NCBI GenBank assembly: GCA_945787575.1
Contig: CALZKB010000032.1
Span: 1 to 47,809, forward strand
Reading direction: 5' to 3'
DNA length: 47,809 bases
Source: Thermoanaerobaculia bacterium
GTDB taxonomy: Bacteria > Acidobacteriota > Thermoanaerobaculia > Multivoradales > JAHEKO01
Positions 9,780-19,348 of the stretch are shown one piece after another. The translations under genes were made by a program, and so were the position numbers. The stretch's first letter is position 1; the number at the start of each line of letters is the position of its first letter. The notes beneath the pieces are model-generated. The model saw only the letters and a program-made list of their open reading frames with translations, searched no databases and was not told where the DNA came from.

Positions 9780-10651
9780 TGGCGATCTGGGTGAACGAGG
9801 ACACGCGCCTCATCGTGCAGGGGATCACCGGTAACGAGGGAACTTTCCACGCGCTCGGTTGCCGGGAGTACGGAACCGAGGTGGTGGCTGGCGTGACCCC
9901 CGGCAAGGGCGGTCAACGGGTCGAGGGCATCCCGGTCTTCGACTCCGTCTGCGAAGCTCGCGAGCAGACCGCATGCAACGCCACGATGATCTTCGTGCCG
10001 CCGCCGTTCGCCGCCGACGCGATCATGGAAGCCGCCGCCGCCGGCATCGAGCTCGTCGTCTGCATCACCGAGGGGATTCCGGTAGCCGACATGCTGCGGG
10101 TCAAGGCTTTCCTGCGCGATCATCCGACCCGGCTGGTCGGGCCGAACTGTCCGGGGATCATCACACCGGGCGTTGCCAAGATCGGGATCATGCCCGGACA
10201 CATCCACCGCCCGGGACGGGTCGGCGTCATCTCGCGATCGGGCACCTTGACCTACGAGGCTGTCTGGCAGCTCACCAATCTCGAGCTCGGGCAGACGACC
10301 TGCGTGGGAATCGGGGGAGATCCGATCAACGGCACCAGCTTCATCGACGCGTTGGAGGCGTTCGCCGCCGACGACGCCACCGAGGCCGTGATCGTCATCG
10401 GCGAGATCGGCGGCAGCGCGGAGGAGGAGGCCGCGTCGTGGGTGGCCGAGAACTACGAGAGGCCGGTCGTCGGCTTCATCGCCGGCCGTAGTGCGCCCCC
10501 CGGCCGCCGGATGGGACACGCCGGAGCGATCGTGGCCGGTGGCAAGGGCACGGCCGAGGCCAAGATGGTCGCGATGCGCGAGGCCGGAATCCACGTCGTC
10601 GAATCGCCGGCCGATCTCGGCAAGACGGCCGGCGAGCTGCTCGGCGGGTGA
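9779..10651 (+). CDS. sucD: Succinyl-CoA synthetase alpha subunit
   Basis: 290 residues. The N-terminal CoA-binding Rossmann domain shows [13 protein letters not shown] and [19 protein letters not shown] and [15 protein letters not shown] are family signatures. RRMGHAGAI carries His247, the residue phosphorylated in the reaction. It forms the catalytic heteromer with SucC. The ATG is formed in TGATG at the end of sucC. The next gene starts 13 bases downstream, so sucCD, the S51-like gene and ndk are probably one transcript. Confidence 0.96.
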
Positions 10652-10664
10652 CGGGGAGACTCGA

Positions 10665-11342
10665 GTGTCGCTGCAACGGTTGGCCGGCTCCGGCTGGCTC
10701 GTTCTGATCGGTGGCGGTGAGTTCACCTTCGGCGAGACGGTCGCGGCCGATCGGGCGTGGATGCTCAAAGCGGCGGACGGATCGGTGGCGTTCTTGCCGA
10801 CCGCCAGTGGCTCCACCGACTACGGCGAGCTCTTCGAGGCCTACGTCAAAGAGGGGTTCGATCGGCCGGTCGACGTCGTGCCGATCTACCGGCGGCGCGA
10901 TGCCCGGCGCGCCAGGAACCTGGACCGACTCGGAGCCGCCACGGCGGTCTACATCGGTGGCGGCGTGACCGACCACCTGCTGGAGACGTTCATGGGCGAG
11001 CCGGCGCTCACGACTCTCGCCCGCCGGCTCGGTGAAGGCGCGGTCGTCGTAGCCATCGCGGCCGCCGCCCAGGCATTCGGTGTGGCGGCCCGCTCGATCT
11101 TCGGGGGCAAGACGGTGCCCGCCTTCGGCTGGCTGCCGGGCGGTGTCGTCGAGCCCAACTTCGACCCGGCCCACGATCGACGGCTCCGGACTCTGATGGA
11201 GGTGAACGGCGTCCAGTGGGGGCTCGGCATCCCTGCAGGGTCGGCGGTGTTGCTGGGCCCCGAAGACCAACTCGAAACCGTGGGCACCGTCTTCACACTC
11301 GACGGGCCCGATGAAGATTTTGCGGTCGTCGAAGCCGGATAG
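10665..11342 (+). CDS. S51 peptidase-like (cyanophycinase/dipeptidase E fold) protein, nucleophile missing
   Basis: With GTG 10665 behind GGGGAG the protein has 225 residues. The layout is that of the class-I-glutaminase-like S51 fold: LVLIGGGEF near the start, VAFLPTASGS (42-51), VYIGGGVTDHLLE (95-107), then the nucleophile region. That region normally reads GTSAGAxxMG but here is AIAAAAQAFG (130-139), putting Ala132 in place of the catalytic Ser. Peptidase activity of the usual kind is therefore unlikely. It sits between sucD (13-base gap) and ndk (39-base gap). A role in succinyl-CoA or nucleotide metabolism is suggested only by position. Fold assignment is good; function is unknown. Confidence 0.7.
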   Translation: MSLQRLAGSGWLVLIGGGEFTFGETVAADRAWMLKAADGSVAFLPTASGSTDYGELFEAYVKEGFDRPVDVVPIYRRRDARRARNLDRLGAATAVYIGGGVTDHLLETFMGEPALTTLARRLGEGAVVVAIAAAAQAFGVAARSIFGGKTVPAFGWLPGGVVEPNFDPAHDRRLRTLMEVNGVQWGLGIPAGSAVLLGPEDQLETVGTVFTLDGPDEDFAVVEAG

Positions 11343-11381
11343 CCTCGACCGACCTCGACATCGACAGGAGACAAGCACGAC

Positions 11382-11801
11382 ATGTCCAGAACCCTCGCGA
11401 TTCTGAAGCCCGACTGTGTGCGGGACGGCAATACCGGGAAGATCCTCGCCCACCTCGAGAGAGAGGGTTTCGAGATCGTCGCCCTCCGCAAGATGAGACT
11501 CTCGACCGACCAGGCGAAGGCCTTCTACGAAGTTCATCGTGAGCGTCCGTTCTACGACAGCCTCGTCGAGTTCATGACCGGCGGACCGATCATTCCGCTG
11601 GCGCTGGAGCGCGAGGACGCGGTTCCGCACCTCCGGCGGGTGATGGGCGCCACCAACCCGGAGGAAGCGGAAGGGGGGACGCTCCGCAAGCTCTACGCGG
11701 CTTCGATCGAGTCGAACGCCATTCACGGTAGCGACTCGCCCGACAACGCCCGGGACGAGCTGCGTTTCTTCTTCTCGCGCGCCGAGCTGATCGCGTCCTA
11801 G
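11382..11801 (+). CDS. ndk: Nucleoside diphosphate kinase
   Basis: 139 residues, standard length. It transfers the gamma-phosphate from one nucleoside triphosphate to another diphosphate through a phospho-histidine. Visible are TLAILKPDCVRDG at the N-terminus, FYEVHRERPFY (48-58), FMTGGPIIPLALER (64-77) and NAIHGSDSP with active His115. The ATG follows AGGAGAC. Its place just after sucCD makes sense, since it can interconvert the ATP or GTP that succinyl-CoA synthetase produces. A GC-rich hairpin follows the gene. Confidence 0.97.
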   Translation: MSRTLAILKPDCVRDGNTGKILAHLEREGFEIVALRKMRLSTDQAKAFYEVHRERPFYDSLVEFMTGGPIIPLALEREDAVPHLRRVMGATNPEEAEGGTLRKLYAASIESNAIHGSDSPDNARDELRFFFSRAELIAS

Positions 11802-11805
11802 CTCG

Positions 11806-11823
11806 GGCCGCGCCCTCGCGGCC
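11806..11823 (+). terminator. GC hairpin after ndk (weak terminator candidate)
   Basis: GGCCGCG (11806-11812) pairs exactly with CGCGGCC (11817-11823) across a 4-base loop, five bases past the ndk stop. No T-run follows, so it may be a transcript 3' end stabiliser rather than a classic intrinsic terminator. Further on, a run of ten C bases lies at 11856-11865. Confidence 0.4.
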
Positions 11824-11934
11824 GCGGAAGCTCGCCAGGCCCCGGGGGCCGTGCGCCCCCCCCCCGACGCGCCGCTCAGGATAGAAGCGAAACGGCGCGA
11901 GCGCCGTAGTAGGGTCGATCAGAGAGGAGGCGAA

Positions 11935-13197
11935 ATGAACACCACCGAACGGGTCGAGTTCGCCGGCGCCGGCGGACAGACGATCGCCGGCCGCCTCGAG
12001 CTGCCGGCCGACATGCCCCGGGCCCTGGCGATCTTCGCGCACTGTTTCACCTGCTCGAAGGATCTGAAGGCGGTCGTGCGGATCAGTCGTGCGCTGGCCG
12101 GCCGCGGCATCGGCGTCCTCCGCTTCGACTTCACCGGCCTCGGCGAGAGTGAAGGTGTCTTCGCGGAGACCGACTTCAGGTCGAACGTCGGAGATCTCGT
12201 GGCCGCGGCCGATTACCTGCGCGCGCGCCTCGAGGGACCGCAGCTGTTGATCGGTCACAGCCTCGGCGGGGCGGCGGTGTTGGCGGCGGCCGCCGCGATC
12301 GAGGAATCGCGGGCGGTGGTGACGATCGGGGCGCCCAGCGATACCGATCACCTGCGCAAGCAGTTGCTCGCGAGCGAGCCAGACCTCGAGGCGACCGACT
12401 CCGTGGAGGTCGAGCTCGGTGGCCGGCCGGTGCGGATCGGACGCAAGCTGGTCGAGGATCTGGGACGCCAGGACGTCGAATCGGCGATCGGTGCGCTCGG
12501 CAGGCCGCTGTTGATCCTCCATTCGCCCGTGGACGGGACCGTCGGCATCGATCACGCCGCCCGCATCTACGAGGCGGCTCGACATCCCAAGAGCTTCGTC
12601 TCGCTCGATGGTGCCGACCACTTGCTTCTCGAGCGGGACGGCGACTCCAGGTTCGTCGCCGAGATCATCGCCGCCTGGGCGAGCCGCTACCTCGTCGGGG
12701 ATAGAGATCTCGCAGTCGTCGAAGCCGCGTTGGAGTCGGGAGAGGGCGACGCCCGACATGACGGGGTTGGGCAGGGCGAGGTCGTGACGTCGAGTCGCGG
12801 GGCCTCGTTCACCCACGACATCCGCAGCGAGCATCATCGGTGGCTCGCCGACGAGCCCGCCTCGGCCGGCGGTGACGACCTCGGACCCTCGCCCTACGAA
12901 CTGCTCCTCTCGGCGCTAGCCGCGTGCAAGGCGATGACCCTGCGCATGTACGCGGACCGCAAGGGATGGCCGCTCCAGGCGGTTCGGGTCCGAGCTCGCC
13001 ATTCGCGAATCCACGCCGAGGACTGCGTCGACTGCGTGACCGAGAAAGGTCTGGTCGATCGTATCGACGTCGAGCTCGAGGTGTTCGGCTCGCTCGACGC
13101 CGACCAGCGCGATCGTCTGCACGAGATCGCGGACCGCTGTCCGGTGCATCGCACGCTCCAGAGCGAGACCAGAATCGAGACCGCGCTCGTACGCTGA
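11935..13197 (+). CDS. Alpha/beta hydrolase - OsmC fusion protein
   Basis: 420 residues from ATG 11935, which follows GAGGAGGCG. Residues ~1-260 form an alpha/beta hydrolase with nucleophile elbow GHSLGG (Ser109) and a likely late acidic/His pair in HSPVDGTV and GADHLLL. Residues ~285-420 form an OsmC/Ohr-type domain with the two expected cysteines, Cys331 in ACKAMTLRMY and Cys402 in CPVHRTL, which act in thiol peroxidase chemistry on organic hydroperoxides. This fusion occurs in many bacteria and probably pairs ester or acyl removal with peroxide reduction. The substrate is unknown. There is no signal peptide, so it is cytoplasmic. The gene stands alone, with a gap on either side. Confidence 0.9.
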   Translation: MNTTERVEFAGAGGQTIAGRLELPADMPRALAIFAHCFTCSKDLKAVVRISRALAGRGIGVLRFDFTGLGESEGVFAETDFRSNVGDLVAAADYLRARLEGPQLLIGHSLGGAAVLAAAAAIEESRAVVTIGAPSDTDHLRKQLLASEPDLEATDSVEVELGGRPVRIGRKLVEDLGRQDVESAIGALGRPLLILHSPVDGTVGIDHAARIYEAARHPKSFVSLDGADHLLLERDGDSRFVAEIIAAWASRYLVGDRDLAVVEAALESGEGDARHDGVGQGEVVTSSRGASFTHDIRSEHHRWLADEPASAGGDDLGPSPYELLLSALAACKAMTLRMYADRKGWPLQAVRVRARHSRIHAEDCVDCVTEKGLVDRIDVELEVFGSLDADQRDRLHEIADRCPVHRTLQSETRIETALVR

Positions 13198-13324
13198 ATG
13201 TCACCCAAAGGGGACGATCGGACGACCATCGGTTCGTCCAGGTCTGAGGTAAGTGTTTTGTACTCAGTGATTTGGATGATCCGGCACGCATCGTGAAACC
13301 TTGCGGGAACAGGAGGTGCAAGCC

Positions 13325-13921
13325 ATGAAGAAACCCGCTCTGATTCTCGCCCTCGCCGCTCTCGCGATCCCGCTGATGGGAGCCTCGACGCCGGCCCAGG
13401 CCAGCGTCCGCTGGCACGCCGGGGCCGGCTTCCGCGTCGGCGGGCTCGACTTCTCGATCGGCTTCAATGCACCGAGCTACTTCGCGCCTGGTTATCGCCC
13501 GGTCTTCTTCTATCGGACCCGAGCGCCTCTGCACTTCGACGGCTACGCGTGCACCTCGGCCTGCTACATCCGTGATTCCTACCGCTATCACGATCGGGCG
13601 TGCCCGTTGGTCCGACGTCATTTCGCGGCTTACCGCTTCGATCCGTTCAACGCTTGGCGCTACGTCGACTACGGCAGATTCGGCTACGACCGTCGTCCCT
13701 ACGACTATCGATGGCGCGACCATGACCGGTACCGCTACGACCGGCACCGTTACGACCGGCACCGTCACGATCACCGCTACGACTCTCGCCGCGGCGACTA
13801 CCGGTACGAGGTCGATCGACACCGTCGCTTCGACGATCGGGCGTACCGACGCTATCGCGATGATGCGGACTCGGACAGCGATTCCGGACGCCGGCGGCAC
13901 CGGGGTCGCGGCAGGGACTAG
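13325..13921 (+). CDS. Secreted Arg/Tyr/Asp/His-rich low-complexity protein
   Basis: 198 residues from ATG 13325, behind AGGAGGTG. A clear signal peptide covers residues 1-26 (Lys-Lys, hydrophobic core, cleavage after AQA). The mature part has an aromatic N-half with FFYRTRAPLHFDGYACTSACY, holding the only Cys pair plus one more Cys, then from about residue 120 a strongly biased region of repeated RYDRH units. The DNA there shows 15-base imperfect tandem units around 13726-13790. No family is recognised. The composition suggests a periplasmic or surface protein binding metal, nucleic acid or polyanion, but that is inference. The gene is isolated and followed by a strong hairpin. Confidence 0.7.
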   Translation: MKKPALILALAALAIPLMGASTPAQASVRWHAGAGFRVGGLDFSIGFNAPSYFAPGYRPVFFYRTRAPLHFDGYACTSACYIRDSYRYHDRACPLVRRHFAAYRFDPFNAWRYVDYGRFGYDRRPYDYRWRDHDRYRYDRHRYDRHRHDHRYDSRRGDYRYEVDRHRRFDDRAYRRYRDDADSDSDSGRRRHRGRGRD

Positions 13922-13952
13922 CAGCCTCCGACGCGGTCGGAAGCAGACCTTG

Positions 13953-13977
13953 GCCGGCCGCCCCTAGGGCGGCCGGC
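13953..13977 (+). terminator. Intrinsic terminator-like hairpin
   Basis: An 11-bp perfect stem, GCCGGCCGCCC (13953-13963) with GGGCGGCCGGC (13967-13977), around a 3-base loop. It lies 32 bases after the secreted-protein stop. The bases after it (TCTCTCGTTC) are pyrimidine-rich but lack a run of T, so termination strength is uncertain. Confidence 0.6.
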
Positions 13978-14066
13978 TCTCTCGTTCGGGCTCGAGCTCG
14001 AGCCCCTCTCGGTCGCTTCACGGTAGACGGGGACATGGCACCGGCGTGTGATCTACTCTGTGCGCG

Positions 14067-15335
14067 ATGTCGGACCCTCCTGCACCGCGAATCCTCTCCC
14101 GCGCCGAGCACCCGATCTCGCGCAAGAACATGGGCGCCGAAGCGCTCAAGGTCCTGCAGCGCCTCGATGGGCGTGGCTTCAAGGGCTACCTCGTGGGCGG
14201 CGCGGTGCGCGACCTCATGCTGAGGCGCCAGCCGAAGGACTTCGACATCGCTACCAATGCCAGCCCGGGACAGGTCCGGCGCCTGTTCCGCAACTCCCGA
14301 ATCATCGGCCGGCGGTTTCGCCTCGCTCACATTCTCTTCGGGCCGACCGTCATCGAAGTGGCGACCTTCCGGCGAGATCCGGATCCCGACGAACAGGCCT
14401 CGGCTCCTGGGGATCTCCTGATCACGAGCGACAACGTCTTCGGCACGCCGCGCGAGGACGCGTTCCGTCGGGACTTCACGGTCAACGCGCTCTTCTACGA
14501 CATCTCCAGCCTCGGCGTGATCGACTATGTCGGCGGCATCGACGATCTGGAGGCGGGCGTCATCCGCACGATCGGCGATCCCGAGGTGCGGTTTCGCGAG
14601 GACCCGGTCCGAATGATGCGCGCCTGCGAGATGGCCGGGCGGCTCGATTTCACGATTGACCGGCAGTCGCAGCTGGCGATTCAAGGGCTGGCGGGGGAGA
14701 TCGGAAAGGCCTCGGCCGCGCGCCTCACGGAGGAGATCGTGCAACTGCTGCGTTGCGGCGCCGCCGGCCCCGCGATGCAGTGGATGCACGACCTCGGACT
14801 GCTCGAGATCGTGCTCCCCGAAGCGAGCGTCGTCGTCGCCGGGCGTCAGCACGGGCTCGAGGAGTTCGAGAATCTCGTGCCGTCGATCGATGTCCTCGTC
14901 CGCGCCGGTCGGTCGCTGACCGACGCCACCCTGCTCGGCACGCTGCTGCTGCCCTCGGTGCTGGTGCGTCGCCGCCAGGTGGAGAAGGAGAGCGGCAGGC
15001 GGATCCTCCGACGCCGGCTCCGTCAGCTCACCGAAGAGGTGGCCGAGCCGTTCTTTGCGCGTCACACGGTGGCGAAGTTCAAGGCCCAGGCGACTCTCCA
15101 GGCGCTCGACACTTTCCACAGCCTGGGCGAGCGGCGGTGGAGCGTCCAGGAGAGGATCCAGCTGGCGCGCCGGACCTCGTTTCTCGATGCCCTCAGACTG
15201 TTCGAGATTCTGGTCGAAGCCACCGACGAAGGGCGCGACGACTTCGCCGCCTGGGAGCGGGTCAGCCACGAAGTGTCGAGCCGCAGACCCAAGGGTCCGC
15301 GGCGGCGCCGTCGTCGCCGCCGAAGAACTCGATAG
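14067..15335 (+). CDS. pcnB: Poly(A) polymerase / tRNA nucleotidyltransferase family (PcnB type)
   Basis: 422 residues. It begins with the PcnB-like ISRKNMGAEALKVLQRL and YLVGGAVRDLML, then PKDFDIAT, whose Asp58 and Asp60 are the metal-binding pair of class II nucleotidyltransferases. RRLFRNSRIIGRRFRLAHI and VIEVATFRRD follow, then FRRDFTVNALFYD and an RMMRACEMAGRL helix. The C-terminus is very basic (a run of arginines from about 405), as in gammaproteobacterial PcnB, where it binds RNA. The enzyme adds 3' A-tails that promote RNA decay. Residue patterns separating PcnB from CCA-adding enzymes favour PcnB, but a CCA role cannot be fully excluded. ATG 14067 lacks a strong ribosome-binding site. 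Confidence 0.88.
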   Translation: MSDPPAPRILSRAEHPISRKNMGAEALKVLQRLDGRGFKGYLVGGAVRDLMLRRQPKDFDIATNASPGQVRRLFRNSRIIGRRFRLAHILFGPTVIEVATFRRDPDPDEQASAPGDLLITSDNVFGTPREDAFRRDFTVNALFYDISSLGVIDYVGGIDDLEAGVIRTIGDPEVRFREDPVRMMRACEMAGRLDFTIDRQSQLAIQGLAGEIGKASAARLTEEIVQLLRCGAAGPAMQWMHDLGLLEIVLPEASVVVAGRQHGLEEFENLVPSIDVLVRAGRSLTDATLLGTLLLPSVLVRRRQVEKESGRRILRRRLRQLTEEVAEPFFARHTVAKFKAQATLQALDTFHSLGERRWSVQERIQLARRTSFLDALRLFEILVEATDEGRDDFAAWERVSHEVSSRRPKGPRRRRRRRRRTR

Positions 15336-15403
15336 AGCCGACCCCGCCTCTCGACCGAGTTGGACCGGCAAGGGCGCTCTCCGAGATCGGCAGGCACAAA
15401 AAT

Positions 15404-15434
15404 GGTGGGCTCTTGCACTTTGCCGGAGCCCACC
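15404..15434 (-). terminator. Hairpin with T-tract on the - strand
   Basis: GGTGGGCTC (15404-15412) pairs with GAGCCCACC (15426-15434). Read on the - strand, the stem is followed by ATTTTTG, the look of an intrinsic terminator. No - strand gene ends nearby, so it would act on antisense transcription. On the + strand it lies 68 bases after pcnB but has no T-run. Confidence 0.4.
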
Positions 15435-15475
15435 TTGGGGGGACGCCCGAGTTGGGCGAGGAACCCGATTTTGGG

Positions 15476-15510
15476 GCGGCTCGGTTTGGTTCCGAACGGG
15501 TCCGAGCCGC
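15476..15510. promoter_or_regulatory. 9-bp dyad upstream of sdhCAB
   Basis: GCGGCTCGG (15476-15484) is exactly complementary to CCGAGCCGC (15502-15510), with the smaller dyad GTTCCGAAC in the spacer. It abuts the next palindrome and belongs to a run of folded segments between pcnB and sdhC. Its role is unknown. Confidence 0.4.
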
Positions 15511-15567
15511 TGTGACAATTTGTACCGTAGCACACACCGTAATAATGGTGTGTGAAAAATGTCACAG
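15510..15567 (+). promoter_or_regulatory. Nested palindrome with embedded -10-like sequence, possible sdh promoter/operator
   Basis: The outer arms CTGTGACA (15510-15517) and TGTCACAG (15560-15567) are exact complements, as are the inner arms CACACACC (15531-15538) and GGTGTGTG (15547-15554). TAATAAT (15540-15546) spans the inner loop and TTGTAC lies at 15520-15525; a 14-15 base spacing makes only a weak sigma-70 promoter. This is the most AT-rich spot in the 497-base gap before sdhC. A repressor covering the -10 is a reasonable idea. Transcription from here would give sdhCAB a leader of about 280 bases. Confidence 0.45.
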
Positions 15568-15640
15568 TCCTGCCGAGCGTCAAGATCTGCCAAGAGACCC
15601 TCTCGATGTCTCAACCGCCGTTGTCGCAGGCGGCGGTGGC

Positions 15641-15773
15641 AGCTGGAGACAAACCAGCTGGAGACAAACGGCTGGCACCTCTACTGAGGCACCTCTACTG
15701 AGGCGTACCTTTACCAAGGCGGCACCCAGGCAGGGGGCAGGCGAAACGGCTGGCACCTTTACCCTTTACCAAG
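15641..15773. repeat. Cluster of short direct repeats in the sdhC leader
   Basis: Four repeat pairs interlock here. AGCTGGAGACAAAC occurs at 15641-15654 and 15656-15669; GGCACCTCTACTGA at 15674-15687 and 15688-15701; AAACGGCTGGCACCT at 15666-15680 and 15744-15758; CCTTTACCAAG at 15708-15718 and 15763-15773. The gap 15336-15832 holds no credible gene. The motif TGGCACCTTTACC resembles intergenic REP-type repeats seen in many genomes. The array looks like the debris of repeated short insertions or slippage. Confidence 0.65.
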
Positions 15774-15832
15774 TCGGTAGTTGGGGCCTATGATTGACGG
15801 TGAGGCCCCAACCTGGGCGGGGAGGAACCGAC

Positions 15833-16501
15833 GTGTTGAACCTTTATCGATCGGCGGTCGGCAAGAAGGTCCTGATGGCCCTCACCGGATTGATGCTCTT
15901 CGGGTTCGTCCTGGGGCACATGGTGGGGAATCTGAAGATCTACCAGGGACCGGAAAAGCTCAACGCGTATGCCGAGTGGTTGCGCGAGGTCGGCTCGCCA
16001 GCGGTGCCCCACGGTGGGGTTCTCTGGATCGCGCGGATCGGCCTGCTGGCCGCCGTCGGGATCCACATTCTCTCGGCCTGGCAGCTGACCCGGATGAGCC
16101 GCAAGGCGCGCCCCCACGACTACGCGAAACTGGAGTCGGTGCAGTTGACCTACGCCTCACGCACCATGCGGTGGGGAGGGGTGATCGTCGCGCTCTTCGT
16201 CGTCTATCACCTGATGCACTTGACCTGGGGCTCGCTGCACTCGGACTTCATCCCCGGTGACGCGTACCACAACGTCGTGGCGGGCTTCCAGGTGCTGCCG
16301 ATCAGCCTGTTCTACATCGTCGCCCAGGTTGCGCTGGCGCTCCACCTCAACCATGGGCTGTGGAGTCTGTTCCAGTCGCTGGGCTGGAACCACCCCAGTA
16401 TCAACCCGTGGCGACGAAGGCTGGCGGGGGCGTTTGCCGCCATCGTCTTCATCGGGAACGTGTCGTTTCCGATTGCGGTCCTGACCGGGCTGGTGGCCTG
16501 A
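15833..16501 (+). CDS. sdhC: Succinate dehydrogenase, diheme cytochrome b subunit
   Basis: 222 residues from GTG 15833, which has GGAGG seven bases upstream; a TTG at 15794 in the same frame lacks this. Five membrane helices are expected, and histidines fit a two-heme b-type anchor: His29 (GHMVGN), His78 (GIHIL), His126/His129 (YHLMHL), His171/His174 (HLNHG). A single large anchor subunit and no SdhD is the type-B arrangement, found where menaquinone is the partner quinone. It anchors SdhA and SdhB to the membrane and passes electrons to quinone. sdhA follows after 12 bases. Confidence 0.93.
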   Translation: MLNLYRSAVGKKVLMALTGLMLFGFVLGHMVGNLKIYQGPEKLNAYAEWLREVGSPAVPHGGVLWIARIGLLAAVGIHILSAWQLTRMSRKARPHDYAKLESVQLTYASRTMRWGGVIVALFVVYHLMHLTWGSLHSDFIPGDAYHNVVAGFQVLPISLFYIVAQVALALHLNHGLWSLFQSLGWNHPSINPWRRRLAGAFAAIVFIGNVSFPIAVLTGLVA

Positions 16502-16513
16502 GGAGATGAGCCG

Positions 16514-18429
<1,916 letters not shown>

Positions 18430-18430
<1 letters not shown>

Positions 18431-19182
18431 TGCAAATGCGACTGCGCGTGTGGCGCCAGAAGAACCGCGATACACAAGGCTCGCTCGTCGACTACGCCGT
18501 CGACGACGTCTCGTCCGAGATGTCTTTCCTCGAGATGCTCGACGTCTTGAACGAGCGGCTGGCGGGAGAGGGCGACGACCCGATCGCCTTCGACCACGAC
18601 TGTCGCGAGGGGATCTGCGGGACTTGCAGTCTGATGATCAACGGCCAGGCGCACGGTCCGAATCGAGCGACGACGACCTGCCAGCTTCACATGCGCAGCT
18701 TCGAGGACGGCGACACCATCCGGATCGAGCCGTGGAGGGCGGCCGCCTTTCCGGTGCTCAAGGATCTGGTCGTCGATCGCGCTCCACTCGACGCCATCGT
18801 GCAGGCGGGCGGCTACATCTCCGTCAATACCGGCAGCGCTCCCGACGCCAACCTCATCCCGATCGGCAAACCGGTCGCGGATCGTGCGATGGACGCGGCC
18901 GCCTGCATCGGCTGTGGCGCGTGCGTCGCGCAGTGCCCCAACGGCGCCGGGCAGCTGTTCACGGCAGCGAAGGTCTCTCAGCTCGCGCTGCTGCCCCAGG
19001 GAAAACCCGAGCGGACGAAGCGGGTGCGATCGATGGTGGCGACCATGGAGGACTACTTCGGCTCCTGCTCGAATTTCGGCGAGTGCGAGGCGGTCTGCCC
19101 CAAGGAGATCTCGCTCGATTTCATCGCCGTGATGAACCGCGAGTACGTCCGAGCGGCCTTGGTGAGCGATCCTGGCGACTGA
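18430..19182 (+). CDS. sdhB: Succinate dehydrogenase iron-sulfur subunit
   Basis: 250 residues. The plant-type [2Fe-2S] site is [10 protein letters not shown] with Cys58, Cys63, Cys66 and distal Cys84. The second domain holds [12 protein letters not shown] (Cys159, 162, 165, 169) and the later Cys213, Cys219 and Cys223 of [13 protein letters not shown], the ligands for [4Fe-4S] and [3Fe-4S] centres. It relays electrons from FAD to the SdhC hemes. The ATG lies inside the sdhA stop (TAATG), so translation is coupled. No clear terminator follows, and 19183-19348 shows nothing else. Confidence 0.96.
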
Positions 19183-19348
19183 GGAGACCACCTCCGGACC
19201 GTTTCGCCATATGATCCGTGCCGCCGGGGCGTCTTCCGGACGGCCAGGGAAGATCCCCGGGGCGGCTGGTGTTGCACCGGCGTAACCCGCACGGCTCTGC
19301 CCGCATCCAGATAACGGGAGTCTGTGCCCAGCTCGATCTCGGTTCGCG

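Noticed and set aside
11856-11865. Run of ten C bases upstream of the hydrolase-OsmC gene
   Set aside because: It could be a phase-variable tract, but it is 69 bases from the start codon in a GC-rich gap and may be an assembly artefact; nothing ties it to expression.
13720-13800. Regular short repeats that could suggest a CRISPR array
   Set aside because: The units are ~15 bases without spacers and encode RYDRH repeats in a secreted protein.
13647-15614. A 655-codon open frame on the - strand
   Set aside because: It covers pcnB and the end of the secreted-protein gene in antisense; it is composed of low-complexity Arg/Glu-rich sequence.
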